DNA of 64,000 nucleotides from Verrucomicrobiota bacterium. GTDB taxonomy: Bacteria > Verrucomicrobiota > Verrucomicrobiia > Limisphaerales > J093. Position 1 is the stretch's first letter, and each line of letters starts with the position of its first letter. The translations under genes were made by a program, and so were the position numbers. The notes beneath the pieces are model-generated. The model saw only the letters and a program-made list of their open reading frames with translations. It ran no database searches and was not told the DNA's origin. Below, piece by piece: positions 20,709-30,386 of the stretch. The stretch spans positions 806,001-870,000 of the forward strand of contig JAOSKK010000023.1 in assembly GCA_027493615.1 (NCBI GenBank), read 5' to 3'.

Positions 20709-22316
20709 TCAAGGCAACCGGACCCGATAGAACTTCTGGGAACTGCCGGTCGCTTCCCGGAAAATGAGGACCCCGCCGGTGCCGTCGAGCGGTGCGCCTT
20801 CGTTGGACCAGTCATCCGCGATGACGACGGCGCGGGACTGGATCTGGTACCGGGCGCCGAGCGTCGAGGGGAAGGACAGTACGAAGTCGTTCCCTGTGAG
20901 ACGGGCGCTCAGGCTGGGACCCTCGACAGCCGCGGCGGCCGGCTGTTCGCAAACCAGCGCGTGGGCGACCGGCTTCAAGTGACCGTTGTCGGTCAACGCG
21001 GTCCAGTCCTGGCACCACAAGGCATTCGCGAAAGCGCCCTTGTAGGGGGCGGCGATGAAGTAACCGTCCGTGGGCGAGGGTTTGAAGCCTTCGAAGGCGG
21101 GGCTCCCGACCTGGGGCCGCGGGTCCAGCGCTTCGTTCTGGCCACGGTCGATCTGGCGCAGCCGCGGGTCAGCGAAGGTGTTGTTGGCCTGGTCCACAAT
21201 CCCGCGACCCTCGGCGTTCTCCCAGAACAGATTGTGCGTCACCGTGCCGTGGTAGCCGGGCACGCTCGAAACCTGATCGCGCCCCTGGAACTGGGTGAAG
21301 ATCGAGTTGTGAATGCTCCCGTAGTACTCGCTGCGCGTGTTCATGGCATCGCTCCCGGTGCCCGGACCGCCTTCCCCGATGAGGGTGACATTGTAGATCT
21401 GATGCTGACCCAGAGGCTGGGCGCCGGGCAGGTTGGCGTTGGGACCGCCCGAGGGCTGGCCGTTGAGTTCGACACCCTCGTCGCCGCTGATGGCTTGGAG
21501 ACCGAACCAGAACTGATGTTTGCCTTCGTGGCCCTGGTCCATGTCAAAGCACTCATCACTGTTGAAGGCCGAGACCAGGTAGCGGGTGTTGACCGCGCCG
21601 CCCCAGAACTCGAAGCCGTCATCCGCGTTGGCATAGACCTCCACGAACTCGACGGTGGTGCCACGGCCCACCCCGGCCAGGGACAAGCCGTTGATCTCCT
21701 TGTTGGACTCCATGACCTTGCCCGAATAACGGAGGGAGACAAAGCGCAGGGCGCCGGAGCTGTCGTCGTTGTCATTGCCGCCCCAGCGGTGGAGGCCCTG
21801 GCCCGTGACGGGGTCGGTGGCGTCGCCAAGGCCCTCGTAGAGCTGGTAGAAGCTGCCGTCGGGATTCTGGCCTGAGCCGGAGGCCTCGGCGTCGGGGCGG
21901 TTGAGGAGGCCCTTGCCCAGGAGGATCAGGCCGCCCCAGAGGCCGCGGCCGCCACCGCCTTCATCGGCCAGGGGGATGTCAAACGGATCGGAGATGTCAT
22001 CGCTTTGGGTCGTGAAGATGATGGGGTTGGCGGGGGAGCCGACGGCGTTGATCTTGCCGCCGCGGCAGATGAAGAGGGCGCCGTAGTCGGGCTGGGTGGC
22101 GGCTTCTTTGCCGCGGACGACGGTGCCGGCTTCGATGTTGAGGACGGCGCCGTCGACGACGTAGACCCAACCGTCCAGGAGGTACTCGTTGTTGGCGGTC
22201 CAGGTGTGTTCGCCGCGGAGGATGCCTTGCACCGTCACGGTGGCGGCTGCACCGGAGGAACTACCCGCCAGGAGTGCGGCGGTCAGGAACCAACCCAGGA
22301 TCGTTCGTTTCATCAT
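20709..22316 (-). CDS. Secreted parallel beta-helix-like protein next to a TonB receptor
   Basis: 535 residues. Signal peptide MMKRTILGWFLTAALLAGSS, then repeated short turns with Gly/Asn (GWVYVVDGAVLNIEAGTVVRG, given here as GAVLNIEAGTVVRG; INAVGSPANPIIFTTQ; GLWGGLILLGKGLLN). Acidic runs such as GGNDNDDSSGALRF and YANADDGFEFWGGAVN could bind Ca. The C-terminus ends in a beta domain (SFPSTLGARYQIQSRA ... SSQKFYRVRLP). Proteins with this text are commonly encoded beside TonB-dependent receptors in Bacteroidota and related groups and may be surface partners. Here the receptor lies 3 kb upstream on the same strand, split off by the accessory island. ATG at 22316 or 22313. Confidence 0.75.
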   Translation of the reverse strand: MMKRTILGWFLTAALLAGSSSGAAATVTVQGILRGEHTWTANNEYLLDGWVYVVDGAVLNIEAGTVVRGKEAATQPDYGALFICRGGKINAVGSPANPIIFTTQSDDISDPFDIPLADEGGGGRGLWGGLILLGKGLLNRPDAEASGSGQNPDGSFYQLYEGLGDATDPVTGQGLHRWGGNDNDDSSGALRFVSLRYSGKVMESNKEINGLSLAGVGRGTTVEFVEVYANADDGFEFWGGAVNTRYLVSAFNSDECFDMDQGHEGKHQFWFGLQAISGDEGVELNGQPSGGPNANLPGAQPLGQHQIYNVTLIGEGGPGTGSDAMNTRSEYYGSIHNSIFTQFQGRDQVSSVPGYHGTVTHNLFWENAEGRGIVDQANNTFADPRLRQIDRGQNEALDPRPQVGSPAFEGFKPSPTDGYFIAAPYKGAFANALWCQDWTALTDNGHLKPVAHALVCEQPAAAAVEGPSLSARLTGNDFVLSFPSTLGARYQIQSRAVVIADDWSNEGAPLDGTGGVLIFREATGSSQKFYRVRLP

Positions 22317-22525
22317 TGCAGTTCGCAGGTTTGTTATCGGCCTGCCCGGCGAAGCGGCCGGGCGCTTTCGAGGGGCGAAGCGTAGCGCGTGGGGAGGGCG
22401 CCGCGACGGCGGGAGGGTTACAGGCCTGTGCCGTTTCGGTGTCGCAGGGGACGGTGCGACGGTGCGACGAATGCGGAAGTTCAACTCGTCAACGTTCCAG
22501 CATTCGCGCACACTCCCGGCAACGC

Positions 22526-23992
22526 ATGGCGAACCGGCGCTCATTCAAGACGGACGAGAGCTTCCTCGAAAAGCTCGCCATCGGTGCGATTGGCGCACGC
22601 GCCGTGTTCGAGAGCCTGAAACGCCAAGGCCATCGGCCTATCGAGCTCGAGCGCGGCTCGATGAGCTAGAAGATCTGGAGACATATCAAAATCAAGCGGC
22701 TTCGCGTTCCCGACATCCTCTGCCTGAACTGCGGCACGCGCATTGAGGCTCGCGCCAAGACCCAACTGGAAATCAGTATGTCACACTCGCTCTCTGACCC
22801 GGAGCGTGGTTGGGACAAGGGACTCGCCGATAGGGACGTGGTTGCCCTCTCGTTGTGTGCGCAGTCGGGCGAACGACCGGTTGACTGGCAGGCCAGCGAG
22901 CTGATTCAGTTCACGTCCGCCGCTGAACTGCGTAAAGCCTACGCCGAGAAACGCGTCGTTCTCACGAAGCCAAAGGGCGCCCAAGAGGGGTTCGAACTCC
23001 GCGTCACTTGGCCCGCGGTCGTCGCGAGAAGCGATGGCCTCGTTTCCGCTGTATCGGATTCGCGCCTTCAGTTCCGACGCAGTGCGGATTCGCGCGCGAT
23101 CAGCCTCGCGCTGAAGCGAGGTGATATTTCACTGATGCCGCTCGTTCAAGTCGGTGACCCAGTTCGAGTGGGGCAAATCATTGCGTCTGTCGTTCCGGTT
23201 TCGTCGGCGATTCCATGTGTCGGAACGTCCGCCGAGAGTTCTTTCATCCAGATGCTTGGCTCGTCGTCCGTCGCCGACCGCTACACCGCGGCGAAAGCCC
23301 TCTCGCACATTCAGTCAACGGGCAGCCCTCAAGCGCTTCTCTCCCGCCTCAACGATGAGGACGAGCACATCTACGTGCGGCTTGAAGCTGCCGCCGGTCT
23401 TGCGCGCGCTGGGCTGACCGCCGGCATGGAGTTCATTCACCGCGCCCTCGCTGACCAGTATCTCGAACATCGGCTCGAAGCCATCATCATCCTGGGCGAA
23501 ATCCGCTCACCTGAGTCAGTCGAGACGCTCACGGCGGTTTTGCTCGACGCAAACCAGCACGCGGAAATCCGCGCCGGCGCTGCGTGGGCGCTCGGCGAAC
23601 TCCAGCAGCAGTCGAGCGTTGACGCCCTGGTCCAGGTCTTCCTCGAACTGGCTGAACCCATCCGCATCGAGGCCGCCCGGGCGCTTCGCAAGATCGCCGC
23701 GACCACAGGTGCAGACATCTCGGCGAGCTTCGCAGCCGCACAAGACGCCTAACGCGCCGGCATCGCTTGGGCACTCAGCCGCTCCGGTCACGTCAACCTC
23801 CCGGAACTGCTCCCGCTTCTGGTGGATGATGATGCGCGCCGATGGGTCGCCTACATCCTCGGCACGCAGGACCAGAGTGCCTTCGTCACACAAGTCGAAT
23901 CACTCCGCCGCCGCGACCCCGAGGTCTACTTCGCCGTCACCGTGCTCTGGAAGATCCTCGCGAGCTGGATTAACGACCTGGAGGAGTATTAA
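22526..23992 (+). pseudogene. HEAT-repeat protein with two in-frame stop codons, partner of a DNA methyltransferase
   Basis: The frame from ATG 22526 (MANRRSFKTDESFLEKLAIG) to TAA 23990 would give 488 residues but contains TAG at 22667 and TAA at 23750. Coding text continues in the same frame after each stop (KIWRHIKIKRLRVPDILCLN; RAGIAWALSRSGHVNLPELL), so these are substitutions, not shifts. Residues 60-110 hold VPDIL, a CxxC (CLNCG) and IEARAKTQLEI, faintly like a PD-(D/E)XK nuclease core. From about residue 230 HEAT repeats follow (DRYTAAKALSHIQSTGSP, RLEAAAGLARAG, HRLEAIIILGEI, IRAGAAWALGEL, IRIEAARALRKI). The methyltransferase ATG is one base after the final TAA. I infer a dead restriction-side or accessory protein. 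Confidence 0.8.
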
Positions 23993-23993
23993 C

Positions 23994-25019
23994 ATGCGCC
24001 ACTCGCTGCCCACGCCGCTTTACACCACGCAATGGGGCAGAGCCTACGTTGCGGATTCGCTTGAGCTGCTGCCGCTGCTTCCGCCGGAGTCCATTGATCT
24101 CGTCGTCACCTCGCCGCCGTTCGCGCTCCAGCGCAAGAAGGAGTACGGCAACGAAACCGAGGACGCGCACGTCGAGTGGCTCCTGCGATTCGCTGAACCC
24201 ATCGGCCGCGTGCTCAAACCCACCGGCAGCTTCGTGCTCGATCTGGGCGGCGCTTATCAGAGCGGACGCCCCGTGCGCTCGCTCTACAACTTCCGTGTCA
24301 TGATGCGCCTCTGCGACGAACACGGTTTCCACCTCGCCGAGGAGTTCTTCTGGCACAATCCCGCCAAGCTCCCGTCGCCCATCGAATGGGTGAACAAGCG
24401 CAAGATCCGCGCGAAGGATTCCGTGAACACCCTCTGGTGGTTCTCGAAAACCGATTACCCAAAAGCCGACGTGCGCCGCGTGCTGGTGCCCTATTCCGAG
24501 CGGATGCAAAAACTCCTCCAAGACGCCGCGAGCTTCGATCGCCCGAAGAAACGCCCGTCCGGCCACGACATCAGCGGCAACTTCGCCAGCGATAACGGCG
24601 GTGCGATTCCGTCGAACCTCCTGCAAATCCCGAACACCGAGAGCAACTCCTCCTACCTGCGTCACTGCGCGACCGTGGGGGCGAAGCCGCACCCCGCGCG
24701 CTTCCCGGAGAGGTTGCCGTCCTTCTTCATCGAATTCCTCACCGATCCCGGCGACACCGTGCTGGACATCTTCGCCGGCTCGAACACGACCGGCAGCGCC
24801 GCCGAAAAACTGAGCCGTCACTGGATTGCGGTCGAAAAAGACCTCGCCTATGTGGCCGCGTCCGCGTTCCGCTTCGTTGACGAACTCCTACCAGGAGAGC
24901 TCGTGACGCTGTGGAATCGGCTTCACTCCGACGCATGGCCGGTCGCAGTGCATCGGCGACAAGGCGAAATGATGCTTGCGGAGGCTCCGTCGCGCAACGC
25001 GGTGACGTGGAGGCGTTGA
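23994..25019 (+). CDS. Site-specific DNA methyltransferase, N4-cytosine type (beta order)
   Basis: 341 residues, intact. The catalytic motif IV is TSPPF at residues 39-43 (SPP is typical of N4-cytosine enzymes), near the N-terminus. Further on come FVLDLGGAY, VNTLWWFSKTDYP and the SAM-binding motif I DIFAGSNTTGSAAEKL near the C-terminus; this IV-before-I order is the beta class. RPSGHDISGNF and PHPARFPERLPSFFI are shared with known type II N4-cytosine enzymes such as the PvuII group, as far as I recall them. The target cannot be read. It directly follows the HEAT gene and was probably co-expressed. The last 15 residues look unrelated to the family. If the HEAT partner is dead, this is now an orphan methyltransferase. 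Confidence 0.88.
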   Translation: MRHSLPTPLYTTQWGRAYVADSLELLPLLPPESIDLVVTSPPFALQRKKEYGNETEDAHVEWLLRFAEPIGRVLKPTGSFVLDLGGAYQSGRPVRSLYNFRVMMRLCDEHGFHLAEEFFWHNPAKLPSPIEWVNKRKIRAKDSVNTLWWFSKTDYPKADVRRVLVPYSERMQKLLQDAASFDRPKKRPSGHDISGNFASDNGGAIPSNLLQIPNTESNSSYLRHCATVGAKPHPARFPERLPSFFIEFLTDPGDTVLDIFAGSNTTGSAAEKLSRHWIAVEKDLAYVAASAFRFVDELLPGELVTLWNRLHSDAWPVAVHRRQGEMMLAEAPSRNAVTWRR

Positions 25020-25070
25020 GCTGGCCGCACGTGGCGATGATGTTGCTCCGCGTCTGCCAGAAAGGGTGCA

Positions 25071-25172
25071 TCAGGCGAACAGTGGGCGGATCTTCGCTTT
25101 GACCTCCAGCGGCATTGAGTCCGCTTGCGGAAAAGGCAGGACGACCATCTCCCCGACTACAGGCTTGCCCAT
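25071..25172 (-). pseudogene. MazF/PemK-type toxin remnant
   Basis: A 33-codon frame, MGKPVVGEMVVLPFPQAD, then SMPLEVKAKIRPLFA and a stop. The first 18 residues match the start of MazF/PemK RNases, whose full length is about 110 residues, so the middle and catalytic part are missing. A good ribosome site (GAGGAGG) lies 8 bases upstream and the ATG overlaps the antitoxin stop, the normal TA layout. Confidence 0.65.
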
Positions 25173-25303
25173 GCGGCATCCTCCTCGGGTGAGTGCCAGT
25201 CTTTGGACAGTGCCGATTCGCTCAGCAGCAGTCCGTTGAAGTGTTGGTCGGCCTCCTTGGAGCGGAGAAACCGCGCAAAGTCATAGACCTCGCGCTGCAG
25301 CGC
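25157..25303 (-). pseudogene. DUF2281-like antitoxin remnant lacking its N-terminus
   Basis: The frame reads ALQREVYDFARFLRSKEADQ and ends SPEEDAAWASL, typical of antitoxins paired with MazF-like toxins. It begins immediately after the TonB receptor stop codon (25304-25306), with no start codon, so about 18 N-terminal residues are gone. Its stop overlaps the toxin ATG by the usual few bases. Confidence 0.65.
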
Positions 25304-28300
25304 TCAGTAATGATACGCGAGCGAGAGGCCGAGGGTGACGCCGCGAGTGTAGGAGGAGTAGAGGTAGTCGCGGTCGGTGGGACCGGAGACCGCGTAGGAA
25401 CGGACGATGTCGGGGTTGAGGAGATTGCGGGCGGTGAACTTGACGGGTGAAGCCCTTGCCCAGCTCTTGGGCGATGGTGAGGTCGAGGCTGGGCGCGGGC
25501 TGTTCGTAGATGTCGTAGCCGTTGTTGACGACCAGATCGAGTCGCTCGGCCGCGTAATAGCCCGCCAGTGTGACCGAGGTGCCGGTGCGCTCGTTGTCGT
25601 AGGAGAGGTCGGCGTTGAGGATGTAGGGGGATTGATCGAAGAGGGGCGGTGGATACCTGCTGGCCGGTGGTGAGAAACTTGAGGCGCTGGATTTCAGGCT
25701 GGAGGGGACCTCAGTGTTGATCCAGGCGGCGTTGAGGCCCAGGCTGAATGGCTTCAGATGCGGTTCAAGAAAGGCGAGGTTCTGCCGGGCTTCGAGCTCG
25801 AGACCCCAGGCCGTGGCTTCGGGGGTGTTGAGAAACGTGACGAAATCGGCTGAGGAGGTCCACAGGATTTCGCCTGCGGCATTGAGGGTGGCGTTGAACT
25901 TCTCGATGGGGTCTTCCAGAAGTTTGTAGAAGCCCCCGAAGGAGAGGAGTCCGCCGCCCGGGGTGAACCACTCCCAGCGCACATCCAGGTTCTGGATGTG
26001 GGTCATGACGAGGAACGGGTTGCCCTCGACGATCTGGTCGCCGGCGACGTCGAAGCTGCGATACCGGGCAAACTCGCGGTAGGTGGGCCGGGCGACGGTC
26101 TCGCTGTAGCCGAGGCGGAGGTTCATGCCGTCCCGGAACTCCCACGTGAGGCTCACGGCGGGCAGGAGGTCGGCCTCGTCAATCTGGCCGGGGAAGACCC
26201 GGGAGGAGCCGAAGGCACTGGACTGGACTTCGAGCAGGGTGGTCTCGTAGCGGACGCCGCCGGTCAGGCGCAGGCGGGGGACGATCGGCACTTCGACGAG
26301 GCCATAGGCGGCGTAGAGATCCTGGCTGCCGTCGTAGAAGTTGTTGCCGAGGACGGAGGTGAGGCTGCGGGCGAAGGTGTAGCGGGAACGGCCCGCCTGG
26401 GTGACGAGCTGCGGTGGCGGGGCGTTGGTGCCCAGCATGTACTCGTAAGGGAAGGTCTCGGTATCCACGAGGCTGCCGTTGCCGCCGGAGTAGCTGAACG
26501 TGCGCTCGAGGAAGGTGCGCTCGGACTGGCTGCCGAAGACGCCGGCCCGGGTCTTCCAAGTCAAACCGCGTCCGTCCTCGAGCGGCAGGGTGAGATCGAG
26601 CTTGGCGTTGAGGTTCTCGTCCTCAAGGTGACGGAAGTAGCGGGTGGGCTTGTCAGGGAAGGGTGTGTTGTTGCTGATCAAGTCCACGCCGCGGAGCGGG
26701 TCGTCGGGGTTCTTGGGGTTGGGGTAACTGATGAAATTGAAATAGCGCAGATCGGGTTCGTCCTGGGTGGTGTTGGCCAGCGAGACCAACCAGTCGGTCT
26801 GGAAGTCCCGTAGGGCGGGGAAGACGTGCTCGCCGCGGAACTGGTGGGCGGAGAGATGGCGTTCGGTCCATTGGAGCGAATTCAGGTGAGTGCGGCGCTG
26901 GTCGTTGAACTGGTCTTCACCGCTGCTCTCGATCTGGCCGAAAAGCTTGCGGGCCGTGTCCTCGGCGTTTTGGGTGTAGAGGAAGGTGTAGCCAAGCTCG
27001 TGGTGCTCGAAGAAGCGGGAGGCCAGGCTGGCCAGCGCCGACCATTGGGCCAGCGTGCTGCCCCGGCTGTCGGTGTAATCCTGGTAAAGCTCCGGCGGGC
27101 CATCGGGGCGGGGGGCGTAGCGGCGCCGGATACCGTCTTCGTAGAAGCGGTAGTCGCGCTCGTAGTTGAGCCCGGCGAAGCAGCCCAGCGGCACGGCGCC
27201 GAGCTTGAGGGTGTCGCCCACGAGCACGTTGAAGTCGTGGTCCGGGGGCGGAGCGTCGCGGTTCGGGCCCATGTAAGGCGTGCCGAAGGCACGGACCAAC
27301 CGGTCCATCTCGGCCGCAGCCGCGGTCTTCTCCTCGAGGGGAATGGCGAGGCTGCCACTGGTGGCGGTCTGGGTGAGGCGCTGAAGGTCGGTGCCGCTGA
27401 CGTTTTCGAGTTCCGATGGCAGGCCACGGAGGCCGTCGTCCAGGCCAAGCCAATCGGTGCTGCCGCCGGGATACGTGAGGAAGCGGTCGTTGCCTGTGGC
27501 CTGGGTGTTGTACGACAGCCCCGCGGCCGTCTTGAAGAGGAAGCGGTCGGGGAACGACTTGGTACGGATGTCCATCACGCCACCCGAGAACCCGCCCGGC
27601 AGGTCCGGCGTGAAAGTCTTGCTGACAACCACGCTGTCGATCACCTCGGCCGGGAAGAGATCGAGTTGGGCAGCGCGGCGATAGGGGTCGGCGCTGGGGA
27701 TGTCCGCCCCGTTCAGCAATGCGAGGTTGTAGCGGTCGCTCAGGCCGCGAATGACAGCGAACTTGCCCTCCACAACCGCGACGCCAGTGATCTTGGTCAT
27801 GATCTCGGCGGCATCGCCGGCAGCCAGACGTCCGAAGCGCTCGGAGCCGATGGATTCAATCAGCGCCGCAGCACTCTGGCGGTCTGCCAGGAGGCTGGCC
27901 TCCTGCTGTTCGAGCTCGGGCGCGGTGACCACGTACTCTTCCATCTCATAGAACTCCGGCCGGAGACTGAGGTTGACCGGAGTGACCTGACCCGGGGCGA
28001 CCAGGAGTTCGGTGACCGCGGCACGCGCATAGCCGGGTTGGGTGAACTCGACCGTGTGGACCCCCGGCGATACGGGAGCCAGTTGAAATCGACCTTCGGA
28101 GTCGCTGCGCGTGGCGAGCGTGCTGCCGCGCAGAGTGACGATCACCCCGGCAAGAGGTTTCCCTTGCCACACCTCAGCCACGGTGCCAGCGATGGTGCCG
28201 CTCGCGCCGCCCGCCGGGGCTTGGGCACGGAGTGGTCCGGCAAAGCTGAGCAGCAGGATCGCGAAGATCCAAACCCAAGCAGCGTCCCACACGGCGCGGA

Positions 28301-28370
28301 AAGGAGAGCCACACCCGCGGTCCGGGCGAAAGCCTCCCCCGGGCTCGCGCGGAGGTTGATGGGAATCCAC
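25304..28370 (-). CDS. TonB-dependent outer-membrane receptor with carboxypeptidase-like N-terminal domain
   Basis: About 1,020 residues. After a signal segment (VWIFAILLLSFAGPLRAQA) comes a carboxypeptidase-regulatory-like domain (GTIAGTVAEVWQGKPLAGV ... DSEGRFQLAPVSPGVHTVEF), a TonB box region (YEMEEYVVTAPE), the plug (VIRGLSDRYNLALLNGADIP, PDLPGGFSGGVMDIRTKSFP) and a large beta-barrel ending in SLAYHY, with the aromatic last residue needed for outer-membrane insertion. An extra C near 25445 shifts the frame; correcting it gives GKGFTVKFTARNLLNPD and the stop at 25304. Two further offsetting shifts are likely near 25650-25690. No ATG precedes the signal; GTG 28370 or a GTG nearer VWDAAW may start. 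The substrate is unknown; the operon context supplies its own TonB system. Confidence 0.88.
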
Positions 28371-28466
28371 CTGTTCCTTCCTGAATGGTCCAGGGGCCAC
28401 GAACCACGGGGGGTGCAGGCAGGATGCCCGCACCCCAGGTTCACGGAGCGCCGCCCTCAGCCTAAT

Positions 28467-28534
28467 CCCCGATGTTCGTAATCGGCGGAGAAGCCACGAC
28501 GAAGAGTTCCTCCGCCGATTACGAACATCGGGAA
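28467..28534. repeat. Family B inverted repeat, copy 3
   Basis: Arms 28467-28491 (GATGTTCGTAATCGGCGGAG) and 28510-28534 are near-perfect complements. About 90 bases of left flank (GGTGCAGGCAGGATGCCCGC, CGCCGCCCTCAGCC) match the inverted flank of the copy at 1541. Confidence 0.85.
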
Positions 28535-28565
28535 TGGGGGAAGTGACGTGTTTCTCGTGAGGCTG

Positions 28566-28702
28566 CTCAGGGGCCATGAACCTGAAAGCGCCGGTAAACC
28601 GGACGCACTCCAGACGCTTCGCGCGGAACGGACGGGCTCCGCCCACCGCGAAGCGTCTGGAGTGCGGGGTTCACCCCCGCTTTTCGTGCAGGGTTCATGG
28701 GA
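28566..28702. repeat. Family C inverted repeat, copy 3
   Basis: Nested inverted arms: outer CCATGAACCTGAAAGCG with CGCTTTTCGTGCAGGGTTCATGG-like end (positions 28574-28590 and 28678-28700), inner GCACTCCAGACGCTTCGCG with CGCGAAGCGTCTGGAGTGC. Confidence 0.87.
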
Positions 28703-28740
28703 AGCTCGGCACCGGGGTGGCAGGGGGACGAGACGGCGAT

Positions 28741-30252
28741 TCATGGCACGTTGACGTCGCCGGACTCACCCCCCACGCGCGACGCCACCGCTTCGACCTT
28801 CTCGAGGTAGCGCTGGACGTGGTCGCGCGGCTCGAGCTTCTGCGCCTGGCGGAGGAGTTCGATGGCCTGCGGATAGCGACGACCTTCGACAAGCAACTGG
28901 GCATGTTTGACGAGCGCCTGGGCCGCGAACCCTTCGAGCTTGGCGGCGGCATCGTAGCGAAAAACGGCGCGCTCGGGGTCACCCGCCTGGCGGTAATGGT
29001 CACCGGCGAGCAGCAGGGCCTCGCCATCCAGCGGGTTCTGCTGGAGGAGTTGCTCCAGACGCTGGATCGCTCCCTCGCCGTCGCCCGTCGCCAACGCAAC
29101 CCGGGCCTCCAGGCGGAGCAGCTTGCGCTGGTCGGCAGGATCCCCGTCGGCGCTGAGGCGTTCACGAATGGTCCCAAACAACCGCCGCGCCTCGTCCCAG
29201 GCCCCGCGGCTGACGAAGACGTCAGCAGCGCGCAGGGCACGAGTCACGTTTGTGCCACCCTCGGCGTCCGTGGCGGCGAGGTAGGCGGACAGGGCGAGCT
29301 CGGGGACATCCTGGGAGACGTAAAGGTCCCCCAGAAGACTGAGGTGCATAGGGGTAGCCCGGCCAAGGCGGCGCAGCATCTCGTAGGTGACGGTGGCGCG
29401 CGGCAGGTCGTTCTTCTGGATGTAGAGGTTGGCCTGGAGCGACCAGAGCGCCTCCCGGTCGGGATGACGTTCGATGAGTTCGTTGAGGAGCGCCAACGCA
29501 GCGTCGTAATGGGCGGTGGCCACCTGGCATTTCACCAAGCCGAGTTGGTAGTCGAGGTTTTCCGGCTCGAAGAGGAGCGCCTGCTGGTAGGCGGCGGAAG
29601 CGGCGACAAACTGGTTCAGACTGACGTGGGCAAAGGCGAGCAGGCCGAAGATCTTCCCGTCTGCCCCGCCCAACGCGAGCGTCCGGGTCAGCGGGCGGAT
29701 CGCGTCGGCATACCGGCCGTCGCGCACCAGCGCGAGAGCGAGGTTGCGCTGGGCCCGGAGGAAATCCGGGAACTTCGCCAGGGCCGCCTCGTAATGGCGG
29801 ATCGCGGCCGCGAAATCCTCTTCCTGGAAATGAATCGTCGCCAGGGTGTAGTCGAACGTGGCGCTGGCCTGGGGGTTGATCGCCGCCTCGAGCTCGGGGA
29901 TGGCCCGCTTCGGGTCTTCGCGTAACAGCGGCAGGATGCGGTCTCGGTAACGGGCCTGCTCCTCCGGGGTGAGGCGTGGCTCGAGCTGCGGGTGGAAACC
30001 GTAACTGCCCACCAGCCGGCGGGTGAACTCGGGATCGTTCCACAGGTCGGCCAACGGATGTTCCGGAGGGAGAGGAGCGAACCGGGAACTGGCCGTGGCC
30101 GGCGTCGTGGCCAGCGCGGCCGCCGGATCCTCGCCGGGGGCGGACTTCTTTGTACGCGAGGCGCTCCAGGCTGGCGCCGACCCGGCGAGGAGGAGGCTCA
30201 AGGCGAGCCACCCGAGGCGGGTGTGAAGCGGACGGGAACAGAGATCATTCAT
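28741..30252 (-). CDS. Secreted TPR-repeat protein of the TonB operon
   Basis: 503 residues. Signal peptide RLGWLALSLLLAGSAPAWS, then about ten tetratricopeptide repeats from residue 110 (TFDYTLATIHFQEEDFAAAI, RAQRNLALALVRDGRYADAI, FGLLAFAHVSLNQFVAASAA, AQALVKHAQLLVEGRRYPQA). TPR proteins of this sort are often encoded with TonB, ExbB, ExbD and DUF3450 proteins and are thought to act in the periplasm with that complex. ATG 30252 gives the best signal peptide; an upstream ATG at 30288 lies beside a family A repeat. It is the next gene after tonB, which lies across that repeat. Confidence 0.85.
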   Translation of the reverse strand: MNDLCSRPLHTRLGWLALSLLLAGSAPAWSASRTKKSAPGEDPAAALATTPATASSRFAPLPPEHPLADLWNDPEFTRRLVGSYGFHPQLEPRLTPEEQARYRDRILPLLREDPKRAIPELEAAINPQASATFDYTLATIHFQEEDFAAAIRHYEAALAKFPDFLRAQRNLALALVRDGRYADAIRPLTRTLALGGADGKIFGLLAFAHVSLNQFVAASAAYQQALLFEPENLDYQLGLVKCQVATAHYDAALALLNELIERHPDREALWSLQANLYIQKNDLPRATVTYEMLRRLGRATPMHLSLLGDLYVSQDVPELALSAYLAATDAEGGTNVTRALRAADVFVSRGAWDEARRLFGTIRERLSADGDPADQRKLLRLEARVALATGDGEGAIQRLEQLLQQNPLDGEALLLAGDHYRQAGDPERAVFRYDAAAKLEGFAAQALVKHAQLLVEGRRYPQAIELLRQAQKLEPRDHVQRYLEKVEAVASRVGGESGDVNVP

Positions 30253-30295
30253 GGTCGGGTGAACAAGGCTTCGGCCAAGGCGTTTCATGTCCGTG

Positions 30296-30368
30296 GTAGG
30301 CGCCGACGTGAGGAGGCGTTTGGGGGCCAACGATATCCCCACTTCGCCTCCTGACGTCGGCGCCTACG
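30296..30368. repeat. Family A inverted repeat, copy 4
   Basis: Arms 30296-30318 and 30345-30368 (GTAGGCGCCGACGTGAGG and complement), lying between tonB and the TPR gene of one operon. Short GTTTCAT text lies on both sides. Confidence 0.87.
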
Positions 30369-30386
30369 ATGGGTCGCGGTTTCATA

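Larger units (their letters stand above)
28371..28740. other. Gap between TPR gene and TonB receptor, filled by repeats
   Basis: The 370 bases hold a family B copy (28467-28534, with extended flank to about 28375) and a family C copy (28566-28702). No gene is visible. The hairpins may cause partial termination between operon genes. Confidence 0.6.

Noticed and set aside
22526-23992. Stop-codon reassignment or read-through as a general rule in this genome
   Set aside because: Other genes in the window use TAG, TAA and TGA as ordinary stops, so the two internal stops look like local mutations.
28576-29925. Plus-strand frame of 449 codons opposite the TPR gene
   Set aside because: The minus strand holds clear TPR repeats and a signal peptide; the plus frame has none and starts inside a family C repeat.
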